64,000 nt of DNA from Brachycybe producta (Eukaryota > Arthropoda > Diplopoda > Playtdesmida > Andrognathidae). The translations under genes were made by a program, and so were the position numbers. The notes beneath the pieces were generated by a model. It saw only the letters and a program-made list of their open reading frames with translations, ran no database searches and was not told the DNA's origin. Numbering within the stretch: position 1 is the stretch's first letter; each line of letters begins with the position of its first letter. The DNA lies in contig JAUPFP010000110.1 of assembly GCA_036925085.1 (NCBI GenBank), positions 124,001 through 188,000 on the forward strand, in the 5' to 3' direction. Of the stretch, positions 32,170 to 43,700 are shown one piece after another.

Positions 32170-32385
32170 CCCTCAAACTTTTGTTATTCTGTGTTTCAGG
32201 AGGAAAATTAAGAAAAAGTTTTAGAAACTAGAACGTAAAGTTTGGTCACTGAAATGGACATGAAAATGCCCTTAAGTGATTGAGCTACCTGTCTAGTTTC
32301 TAAAACACATGCAATGTCGTTCATTTTACAACTGAAAAACAGATTAATCAAGAGTTCAAGGGGCGTTCACTCTTTAAAACCACCA
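32170..32385. mobile_element. Foldback MITE copy
   Basis: The left arm (TTATTCTGTGTTTCAGGAGG, TTTTAGAAACTAGAACG) and right arm (GATTGAGCTACCTGTCTAGT, TTCTAAAACACATGCAATG, AACTGAAAAACAGATTAATC) lie close together with the internal spacer deleted, so it is a short derivative of the family. Confidence 0.65.
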
Positions 32386-32394
32386 AAATGTAAC

Positions 32395-32645
32395 TATAGT
32401 TGCCTCACGGTAAAATGAAGCTTGTGACGTCAGAGGGGTCGACCAAAAATTAGGATTATGTCATTTAGTCTGATAGAAAAGGCACGATAGCGAACGTTTT
32501 AAACAGTTTAAATAAGACCGTTTTCTTTTTTCATTCTTTTCTTATTACTCCTTTTTATCGAACTAAATGACACAAGCCTATATTAGTTGACAAAATCTCT
32601 GACGTCATAAGCTTCCTCTTACGATGAATGCGGTAACTATAACTT
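32395..32645. mobile_element. MITE with TGACGTCA in both terminal repeats, second copy
   Basis: Left arm: TATAGTTGCCTCACGGTAAA, GAAGCTTGTGACGTCAGAGG. Right arm: CTCTGACGTCATAAGCTTCC, then GCGGTAACTATA. CREs at 32425-32432 and 32600-32607. Inside the arms GTCATTTAGTCTGATAGAAA mirrors TATCGAACTAAATGAC. Related to the copy at 25495-25740. It lies about 440 bases upstream of the ZDHHC23 start codon. Confidence 0.75.
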
Positions 32646-33084
32646 AAAACATCATTGCTCCGCCCATAATGACATCGTAATGTAATAATATACTGTATGT
32701 TATTGTAGCAATAGGGATTTTTCTGTATGTAATAGGGATTTTCGTGCAATGTTTAATTCAAGAGCGTTCGGAGTGATCTTGGTCTTCCATTATGTTCATT
32801 AGAATGAATAGCGGCTCAAAAGCGCACCGTTTGCTCCTTTTTCATTATAAAAGATGGCAATGATGTAATAATAATGTTACCGGTGATTAATTTCATTTGT
32901 CCCCACTTTGTGTATGGTTTTTTTTTCTCCTGGGGAAGCTTTTATTACTCTTCGTGTGAAAAATATTGACATAATCTGTAAACTTTGCTGATTTTTTAAC
33001 GAACTGTTCAGCCGAAATATAGATAGTATATAAATCTGATAATCTTAATTTGGTGTTGAATCTGATGGTTAGGATGTATGTGAA

Positions 33085-35829
33085 ATGTCTACAGCTGATC
33101 TGAATAATAAAAACCGAGCTGAGGATCCACTTTGTTGCTGCGAATACATTGATGGCAACGGCGAAAGAAGTCACTTGTTAGCTCTTTGCTGCGACTGCGA
33201 AATTGTTGACGACACGTGCGAAAGGTTTAGTATATATTATGTTACATGTGTAGAGAGAGAGAGAGAGAGACACGTGCAGAAGAAAAGATGCGATGTAGCG
33301 CGGGGACGTGCGTGTGGGAGAAATCACAATGTGAGCAAAAAATGCGGCTCGCGAGCCATCTTGAATATGTTGTGTAAAAAAACGACGACAAATAAGTCAC
33401 CTGGTTTAACCTTGGAAGGCAATAGTCTAAGGTTTAACCTTAGACTTAAGGTTTAACCATTACTATCCTGGTCTAATATATATATATGTTTGTTTGCTTG
33501 TTCTTTGTTCGTTTATTTGTCATCTATATTATTAAAAACCTAATATTTAAACCCAAAGTAGGCCTAATCATAACGCACAAATTAATTATTAAAATACATT
33601 CATATCCATATTAAATTATTTATAAAAAGTCAACGATTGAGCCTTAGTCCATTACTCTCCTATGAGTTACCCTTCTAGTTTCTAAAACACATTCAAGTTT
33701 CACTTAATTTTGCTTCTGCCTGAGATTTTGGAAATGATGAAGTCATTACACTTCTAGTTTTCGATTCAATCGTAAAAATTTCTAAACATTTTTTAAAAAA
33801 TATGAACATTCTTATCGTTTTTTCTTTCTTTCTGCACAAATGGTAAAAATACATGAATTTTTATGTTTAAAAAATTATTCATAGAACCATAATGGTATTT
33901 TTAGGTTGATAACAAGACGTCCGATTCCAGGAGGTACTATCCGCAGGATTTGTTTCGTTCTTCAGGATCGTTTTCGTATTCCATGTTTCGGTGGCCGTGG
34001 TGCAATGAAGATTAAACTCGACGTCGTCCTTCCGATCATTCTGTTGCCGTCAATGATTATGACGGCAGCACAAGGAATTATGTGGTCCGTCGTTGCTTTC
34101 ACGGGTGTTCCGTTCTTTTGCATTTATCTTTACGTTCGTTGCCTACGTGTTAACCCGAGGAGCCGCTTCTTTGTTGTGTGGGCTCTTGCGTCACTGGTCT
34201 TTCTTGAAGGCGTCATGGAAGTTGAGGTTCTTCCATTTCTAGACATTTTACCTACAGAGAACTTTATACTCAAGTGTTTTATTGCTGGGATGTTATTTTG
34301 CGTCTACTTGGTTCGTGGAGATCCCGGAATAATTGATTCGACGCAACAACAGGCAAAATAAAAGTTTTTTTTTTTTAATTTTTCACTTTATATAGTTCGT
34401 TATATTTCGATTTTTTATGTTTCATTTTGTAGTTGAACGTTGACAATGGTGATTTGGAAGACGTTCGTCGTTGCATGATTTGCAACCTGTTTCAGGTGGG
34501 GCGTGCTGGACATTGTCGCATCTGTAACGCTTGCATACTAAGGAGAGATCATCACTGCGTCTGGTAACTATCAAACACTTTTCAGTGTTTAATTTCATTT
34601 TCAAATTTAGAAAAAAATTAATACCTAGGAATGCTAGTTTAAATTATATTTAATTTATAATAATGGAAAGGGCTGTAGAATTCAGGAAAAAAATAGCGAA
34701 ATTTGGGAGGGGGGGGGGAATTTTGTATGAAAAAAATACTAAAATTTGGAAAGACAAAATGAGTTTTTTTGGAGGATTAGAAATATAATATATAAAATTG
34801 TGATTTGAAACTTATTTTTTTGAAAGACTAGCATAATAAAATTGAATAATAAGTAGTTATTTAATGTTTTCTTCTAGCAAAGTTGATGACAATCAAGCCT
34901 TTTCTTTAATTGAGTAGGAGATTGTAATGTTTAGTAGGTAAAGTATGTTGATGTAGACAAAAATCCGAAAATTTAAACTAGATTTCAATATTTTAAAAAA
35001 AAAAGTAGTAATAAAAAGTATAACTTCTATTTAGAGAGTTAGGGATTTTAATTTTCCGTGCAATAGACTTACGAGCGTATTTGATACTCGTATGCAAATA
35101 TTCTAATGCACTTTTTCGCGCCATTTTGAATTTGTTTCGGGAAAGTTCAATACTTTTCCAGTCATGATAATGACAGATTCATACCTATAGGCAGCAAATA
35201 CACATTAGAAAATTAAATGATAGTGTTAATAAGCTAAGTCCAAGTTATTTTTTTTAACAACGTGTATATATTTCGCATCAGTTCGATAAAATTTCATGTT
35301 TTGTCGATGAAAGACGTTTGCTTCTTATCAGATACTAGTCATTAATAATTATGTTATAATAAGGATCGATACTTGTATTGGAATCGGGAATCATCGTTCC
35401 TTCATCATGGGGCTCGTGTTTCTGATACTTTCGATTCTTTATGGCTGCCATCTCACGTTAACCACCATTTGTCAGCCAATCCTCGTTCTGGATTTGTTTC
35501 TTTTTCCACAGGATTGTCGAGGTGTTTATGAGAACATTCAGTAAGTCTGCCTGTAAATAAATATTTGTACATCGAGTCGCTATAGTTTAGATAATATGAC
35601 GTTGTTTCTTTTCATTTTCAGTCTGGCTGTATGTTTCGTGAGTGCCATCTATGCTCTCATGATTGTTGCAGCGGCCTCCGTGTTTTTAATCTATCAAATT
35701 TGTCTCATATCGAGTAACACGACAATTTCAGAAAGGTTTCGTGCAAAACAAAAGGCTCAAAGATCTCTAAGTCCCTATTCTAAAGGAATAATAAGGAATT
35801 GGTATAATTTCTGGCGTGGACCCAGATAA
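33085..35829 (+). CDS. ZDHHC23: ZDHHC23-like palmitoyltransferase
   Basis: Transfers palmitate to cysteines of membrane proteins, via an acyl-cysteine intermediate, at Golgi or plasma membranes. Exons 33085-33224, 33905-34352, 34433-34563, 35364-35540 and 35622-35829 join in phase to 367 residues. The N-terminus PLCCCEYIDGNGERSHLLAL is characteristic of ZDHHC23. Several hydrophobic helices follow in exon 2. Exon 3 holds the zinc-binding cysteine-rich domain (CMICNLFQVGRAGHCRICN) and the catalytic motif DHHC at residues 235-238, completed by exon 4 (IDTCIGIGNHRSF). Two more membrane helices precede a C-terminal LSPYSKGIIRNWYNFW, similar to the family tail. The intron after exon 2 must use a GC donor (CAG|GCAAAA at 34353); reading through would hit a stop six bases later. 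Neighbour GRAMD1 is on the same strand. Confidence 0.93.
33246..33272. repeat. Short (GA)n in ZDHHC23 intron 1
   Basis: A run of GAGAGA in intron 1, followed at 33390-33460 by an imperfect inverted repeat (GGTTTAACCTTGG, CCTTAGACTTAAGGTTTAACC). Confidence 0.7.
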
Positions 35830-37053
35830 CAAAATATATTTAAAGAGAAAAGGAGCAATTTGAAAAATGTATAATCGGTAAACGATTTTTTGAGGGTGTT
35901 TTATTTTAATGCCATTTATAATTATTATATATTCTTCGATCGATACGATACCAAAGCCTTATTTTGCACCATTATTGTTACTAACATTATAATAATTGCA
36001 ATTATAATTTGTAATTTTTTTTTGTCAAAGTCCAAGGATGCATCAGTTAGAAATAACTAAATGTATATTTTTAATTTAGCTTATAAAGTTTGTAAAATAT
36101 TATTTTTTTGTTGAAATTATAATTAATTATGGATGTACTTTTTATAATAGAATTTGAGCCAAAATATATTTGAATAAATCAGCATCAATTGATTTTTTTT
36201 TAATCTGCATGGGTTTCTTTAAAACTTTTATTAGTACAGTCTATGTATGACAGGTTTAACAAGCTTTTTTTTTAGTAGCGGCAATAAACCATAACGTTTT
36301 GGATTATGGTCATCGTTTATACTTTCTCTGCGCAAAGGTTAAACATTAGGTGGGCAAACCCTGTTGCCTGGATTTGAAAATTATGCAAATTATAATGAAT
36401 GACTTATTAATATTATACATTTAGTTGAATAGCTGGTTTATTCAATAGGCAAGCCTGGGGCTGGGCACAGACGGTTAATTCTGACACGTCCTGTTTTTGA
36501 TTTTCTTTTTGAAGTTTTATGTGGACAGAGCCTATTCTATATTTTTTTTACGAATTACTCGCTTTCCCGTAATTGCAAAAAAATTACGATTTGAACAAAT
36601 GTGTACGTTCCCATTGTTCTCTCGCTCAGGTTTAATATTTCAGATTTGATCGTGTGGATCCGGCTTATGAGGTTTAAAAAGGTTAGAGCCATTATGGGTC
36701 ATTAGCATCAGTCGTAAAGTGTTTTTTTTTTGAAGCAAGGATGTTGTTGTTATGCCTACGGAAATGAATTATTTGGGTTACCTAGTATGGCGGCGCTATT
36801 GTTACGAATAAAGAGACAAACACGCCATATTAGTACGTCAATTGTCTCTTGTTACTTGTTTTCAAGTATATGACCTCATTTCATTTTAAGTTGCACTGAA
36901 GTAACCGGTGAATTTGTCGCACCAGTGTCAACGATTCAGCCCAAAATGGCGGCTTCATCTTGTTGTTGATTGTTGATTTTTTTGTGATTATCTTATTGAT
37001 TTTATTCGCTTTTCTGTCAAAAACTTGAGTACCGGTATTTCTTATGCTAGAAG
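35830..37053. other. ZDHHC23-GRAMD1 intergenic region
   Basis: AATAAA near 36173 could be the ZDHHC23 polyadenylation signal. A MITE occupies 36460-36666. A 28-codon frame starting ATGGCGGCG at 36789 has no family support. Sequence upstream of 37054 should contain the GRAMD1 promoter; no TATA box is evident. Confidence 0.45.
36460..36666. mobile_element. MITE of the GCTGGGTACAGACG family
   Basis: The left end GCTGGGCACAGACGGTTAAT and right end GATTTGATCGTGTGGATCCG are the degenerate inverted termini of a family also seen at 39886, 40082, 55870 and 58983. Interior includes TTTGAACAAATGTGTACGTTCCC, shared in inverted form with those copies. Non-coding. Confidence 0.6.
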
Positions 37054-40000
37054 ATGTCTTCTGGCGTTCAGTCTATTAATTTGGGAGTACTACACGGACC
37101 GGTAAACGATAAAAGCGGCGTTTGTAGTGGTGGGACAGGAGTTGCTGTAGACGAAGACACAACTACAAACACCAACAACGTCCAAACGAACCCGAAAAAC
37201 AACAATTCGTGAGTTTATTAACTGTGTTTCGTCTATTATATTGTGCATATTAGTAGGGAAAACGTACCCTTTGTAATAAATATTGCCCCATATCAGACAT
37301 ATCATTTTAGCTTATCCCACTTTGTTTTTCGTTTCTGTTTCTGCACTTTTTTTTCCATTGACGCAATCATGGAAACAGGTGATTAACAGATTGTGCAATC
37401 TAGTTGATAACATTGAAGATTTGTTTTCAGAGTACAAACGAGTCCGAAACTGTTTCATCGCAGGAATCGTAGTTCGATGAAAAGCACTTCTTCCGGTTCG
37501 TCTTCGGACGGAAGCGGAGTTCTCAAGCTTCAGAGTCCATCATCCCCACCTGATTCACTCACACTAGAGGTTTATTTATTTTATGATCTATTTTATATTG
37601 CTTTTTGGTTTTAATTCGATCTATTTAGGATTCTGTGAGCCGTTCTTCTGAGTCTGCAAAGTCCAACGACAGTTCTCGTTCTCTTGAGACGACAACCACC
37701 ACCAAAGAACCAGTGAAAGAAAAGAAATCCAGTGAAAAGAAACGAAAATCATCATCTTGGTACAACGTAAGTTGTTTCAAGTATTATAGTTTTGAAACGG
37801 CACAGCGTTTATTTATTTATTTTTTTTCATTGCAAACAGGTTTTGAATCCAAGTTACAAGTCGAGGACAGAAGATTTTAAGCGACTTTTTAAAGATCTTC
37901 CCGATACGGAGCGTTTGGTTGTCGGTTTGTATCATTTTTTTTTTACATTTTCTGTTAATTATGCGTTATAAACATTTCTAACATAACTTTAAGAGTTGCA
38001 GCTTGCTCTTAAATTAATTAAAAAAAAGCATAATTACTTAATTAGAAACTGATTTGTGATGTAATATAAGATCATATAACCTTAGGGTAAACATTGTAAC
38101 CATTAACAAATTAGACTTCTAAGAATGACGTAGAAGGCAAAACGCAAGAAACGTTGCACAATTTTTATTAGTAGAGTTAATAAATAAAGCTCATTGAAAA
38201 GTTTACATAATAGTTTCTAGTAAATTTTTTATGTATTATAAATACAATGTTTTATATTTTCTATGTAAGATTATTCCTGTGCCCTTCAAAAGGACATTTT
38301 AGTTCATGGTCGTTTGTACATATCACAGAATTTCGTCTGTTTTCATGCCAATATATTTCGATGGGAAACATACGTGAGATATACATAATAATATTAATAT
38401 TATTTCAGAACTTATTTCAATATTTTGTGGGGTGTTTTTTTTCTCCTAGCTAACTATTCGCTGTGAAGACATCACTTCTATATCGAAAGAGAAAACTGCT
38501 TTAGTTATTCCAAACGCAATCCAGATATGTACGAATGCATCCGAAAAATATTTCTTTACTTCTTTCGGTTCTAGAGAGAAAACATATCTAATGTTGTTCA
38601 GAATTTGGCAGAACGCTCTTCTTCGCCAGGTTTGTACTCACAACTTAATCAATTTAAACCGGACGAGACTCCAGTTTCGTTTTTTTGTTTGTTTAGCCGA
38701 TGATTCCTCAAGAACTTTGGCAATGGATTCATGTCTGTTACGGTGATGATTTGGGACTGACGAGTGACGACGACGATTATATTTCGCCATTAACCTGCTC
38801 GACAGTTAATGGATACGTAGGCACCTCCGAAGTCAATCGTAAATCGAAAACAGGGGTGAGTTTTGTATTTAAAGATTATTTTTTTCTTAAAAACATACTT
38901 TCTATTGTAAATTCATAATATATATGTACGTAAACATATTAGTGGATATACATTTATATGTCTATCGGTGCTGTTTAATGGAATCTTGCTTTACCGTCAG
39001 TGTGGTTTTGCTTTGCGTGATTATTTAACATGTAGAAAATACACAGATAAACATACTTTTGTAAAGGTTTGAAGCACAGTACATATGAGAGCTGTGAAGT
39101 TTTATAGGTGATGGGCAAAACTGTGAGGTGTGTATCAATATGGCGGTTATACATTATTATGCGAGCAAGCCATGTTAGGGTTGTGGTTATCTCTCGCACT
39201 TGAAGACTTTATCCGCCTTGCTAACCTAAAAACCGATCGTATTCCGTCAAAAGCAGCAATATCGCACAGAACACATTTTCGTTGAGACTTGAATTGATTG
39301 AATTTCACGTAAATTCTTGAGTGCACTTGAAGGCACTCACTTCCAGCTTTCACAGGTACTATGAAAGCAAATAATAAACTGAGACGCCTTGTCCCTCTGT
39401 GAAAGGTTTCATACAGATGACAGATCAAATGTTCGTGTGTCAAGAGACATACGACTTTTATACCTAGAAGAGGTCGTAATTTACTATGACAAGCGGGGTC
39501 GAAACGTCTGTTGACCAATCATTTGTTCAGAAGTTACATTACCCCGCTATAGTGGGATGTCCTTTCACGTCAATAACCAATAATAATAATGATAATGAAA
39601 GTTACAGGATTTACATGACAAATGAACATAACCTCAAAGTTATGACTGTAAATTAGAAAAGAAGAAAAATGGGTTATTGATGAGGCGCCTCAACAGGTAA
39701 TCGCCCATTGAAAATTTAAATCTACTAAAATTAAAGAGTACACCTGGTTTGGGTTGAGATTGGCTACTGGTTTTTGTGACGTCACAAGGCGGGTATTTTT
39801 ATTTTTATTTTGCATTATAGCGCACCCACTACTGTTTTTCGCTATCATACCGCTCGCTCTCTTCTTTAGAATTATGCTGAGTACAAACGGTCAATTTTAG
39901 CTTGTCCAATCTTGGATGTGGGAACAAACACAGTTTGTTTAAATCATAATGCTTTGCAATAATGGAAAAATGAATAATTTGTAAACAAAAAGTAGAAAAA

Positions 40001-40739
40001 TACATTTGTTGTTCACATAGAAATTCAAAAGAAAACCAAATGATGGACGAGCCAGATTTGATCGTGTGTACCCGATTTTAAGCTGGGTACAGACGATCAG
40101 TTCTGGTTTGTTAATCCGGAGCTTGCTTGTTATCATGCACATTTGTTGAAGTAGCAATTCTTTGCAACAATAGGAAAATGAACAAATATTAAAAAAAAAA
40201 AGATAAATTAGTGCAGACCACATAAAGTTTTAAAAGAAAACCAAAATGTTGTAGAAACCAATATTGATCGTGTGTAATCCTAGCTTACGACGATCACATC
40301 CCCTCGCCTTATTTAATGCATAATAAGAGAATGAACTTTTCCTCTTTTTTTTTTTTTGTTTGGTTGATGCGAATCGATATGTGACGTCACGTTTTGCACC
40401 GTATTGTGGGCGGAGTTTGAGTACACTTATTTTTTCGTCTGGTCTTTTTTTTTTTTTTTGTTGCAATTGGCACATAACATATAATACATGGTGTATAGTG
40501 GAATGTTGTTTTTCTGTTCTTAGTGTTGAGTGACAACATCGTTTGTGAGATATTTAACTTTGTTTACAAACAAAAGAACAAAAAAAGAGCAGCTAAATGA
40601 ATGGATATGTATATTGTTTGTCTGCTATGTGCGTTATAATTACTAATAATCAATATAGTTATTGATCTTGTAATAACTGAAGGTTTTTGCGGCAACACTG
40701 TCAGACTTGACTGACCGCCAATATACCAACATCAGCTGC

Positions 40740-40792
<53 letters not shown>

Positions 40793-43700
40793 ATTATTAC
40801 TAACAATATAACCTACTTTTTTTTTTTATAAATTTTGACATTTGTCCAGTATTTTTTATTGTTTTCGAGCATCAAAAGCTCTGAAAGTATAAAAATTTTT
40901 TTATTAACAATACATAAAAGAAGAGAGATGAGAATGGAGAACCACGGAAGCTGGCAAGATTGTCGGCTACAAAATCATCAATGCGAAATCGTCGATGAGT
41001 TTGAAGGAGGAGGAGGCGGTGGCGGCAGCAATGGCAATGGAGATGAAGACGGCGATTTGTTCACGTTATCGCCGCCGCCTCCTCTTCTAAATTCCGTCGA
41101 AATGGATGATGATGACGAGGAGGATGAAGAGGTTGAATCTATTATGGCAATAACAAGTGAACATGGTACTCGTAATGCGGTTAGTTTTTCATCCCATGTC
41201 ATTTAATCTTTAAATGCTGTCTTTATCTTATTATATTAACAGACACTATTACTTTTAATTAATATTATTAATTTGTCAGGGCTGAAAAGAGTTCAAGACG
41301 AGGAAGAATTTGAGGGGGAAAATGTTATTTTTTTTTCTTCATTCTTTTATTTTCTTCCTGCTTCTTTTTTAAGTGCAAATGCACCGAAGTTGCACTCAAA
41401 CTCAATCCATTATTTCACATCAATACTTTTTCTTATTATTATATTACTCTAGTTATGATGCCCCGCATGCGATGTGAGAAATCATTACATTGACCCGTTT
41501 TGAGTATTGCGTGCTTGCATACAAACTGTTGAAGTTCGTTGCACGTGCATTATTGCGTATTCATGTACGAAGGCAGCTCAATAATATTGCTTATGTTCGT
41601 GAGCTTGTATATCTCAAATTGGCCAAACATTTTATGCAAATTGTGCATATTTTGCGTTTTATGCAAATATATAAAGTAATACTGCAACATGCATAATGTG
41701 GCAAGAAAATTGTTTATTTTATGCCAATATAAAGTTTATATCATTATTATAGCAAAAGCACAGTTAATTAAGTGTTTGAAGCAATTAATAGCAAAAACAA
41801 CAAATTGTAGAATCAAAACGATTCATTTTTAGAAACGTTTTTTTTTTTAATTTTTTTTTCTGACCAAAGCTGCATTTTTTAAAAGTGAAATTATGCAAAT
41901 TTTCAAAGGGTATGCAATTAGTATGTTTTATGCATTTTTATTTTTTGATTAAATTGATTTTTATTGCACATTGTGGTATCCTAGTTGGAACCGAGATTAT
42001 TCACTACAGCAGATTCAGTGTCTGAAATAAGATAAGTGTTGAATTTTGAACAATGTGTTCAAAAAAAAAATGAAGATAAATATTTTCTACAATTAGGTGT
42101 GTGCAAGAAACTCTTGCAATCATATTATCACATTGGCAATAACAGTTAATTATAGAAAATGTAGAATAGCTCCTTATTGTAAATATAGCCAGTGTTTTCA
42201 CCACTTTCTAGCAATTCGCTCCAACATAAATTGACACAAAATTAAATTTCTAAATTTTCTTTCATTGAAATGCTGAGAAAACATGAAATTTTAACATCAT
42301 AAATTTGAAATGTGCGCTTTTGTCTCAGTTTGCGGCATCGAAGCTCATAAACGAAAGCACTTTTTTTATACCATTGTGTAATTTAGTCAACGTTTTTAAT
42401 ATTTTCTCAAATTGCATGAGTCTAACACGTGATTGATAATAATTAGTTTAGTTCAGATTATCGATAATAATGATCACTGATCATTCCAAATTCACAATCT
42501 AATTTAAATTTCGGTTATATTGGTTCGCTTTTAATCCTTTGATTTTTATTAAAAGAAATTATTGGGGAAACGTAGATAACAAAGATAAACAACATAAAAT
42601 TTTAATCTTTCAGTTTCTTTTTTAATTTTACAGTTTTAAAATATGTTAGAAACTAAAGACTAATACCTAGTACACACACCTGATAATTTAAATGCATTTA
42701 AACAATAAACGTGTTCTAGAGAGCCCTGTGAAGGGCAAACAAACAATATGTCGAATTCAATTTATTCAGTTTAATAATCTGAAAATATTGAATTAATACT
42801 TAAATAATAATATATAAACTATTCAAAAAATACTGATTTAGTATTTCAATTGAAAATATTAATGATAAAGTTAATTTTTATTTGGTTTATGTCCTTAACT
42901 GGATTCCGTATAATTCACCTAAACACATTTAATTTGAATTCATTTAGAGAAATAAACAGTTTTAATTAGGTTTCAAGATGGAAAAAATTTGGCGTTTTTT
43001 ATTCTATAAAAAATGACCTGCTCAATATCGTTTTTTTTATGAGTTATAAAAATATTTAACTGTCTTCATTCAAGTTAAGTTAAATGATTAAAGGCGATTC
43101 ATTTAGTATTCTAAAGGTACTCATAAAAAGCTGGATGAACAAACAATATTTTAGTTTGTAACCTTATGAGTTGGTTTGCAACCTTGAATTGAGTACCAAT
43201 CTATGTATTAGTTTATTCATTTTTTTACGGTTTAATTTGATAAGCCACAAAATAAAAGAGTTCTAAAACCATAGTCAAAGTCGGTACCAATTTAAAATAA
43301 TTTGTAAATAAAGTGTTAGGTGGATGTTTTTTTTTTCTCACTTGCAAACTACCAACACGATAACGAATTCACGGAAAAATCGAAAGCTGAAAATCAATTA
43401 ATTTACGCCAAGCTACTCTGAAAACAATTTTGTAAAAAACTAAATTAAATGTAAAAAAAAATATGATTAATCATTGTAAACAAGTCCTCTAATTAAGATT
43501 TTTTTAAGAGAGATGTATTTGTAAATGGGGTTTAAACGAAACGTGCAAGTGGCATCCGTTTCATGGTCCTTGCTTACCATGGCTAGTGCGCGAACACTGG
43601 ACTTTATTTGTCTGATGTGACACATCATGTTCACTTTAAGCATCGCGTTTGCGGAACCACTATAGTGGCTCGTCTCTAGAACCATTATAGTGGCTCGTTT

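Noticed and set aside
36789-36875. 28-codon frame beginning ATGGCGGCG
   Set aside because: Good start context but no homology, no conserved domain and no clear splice donor.
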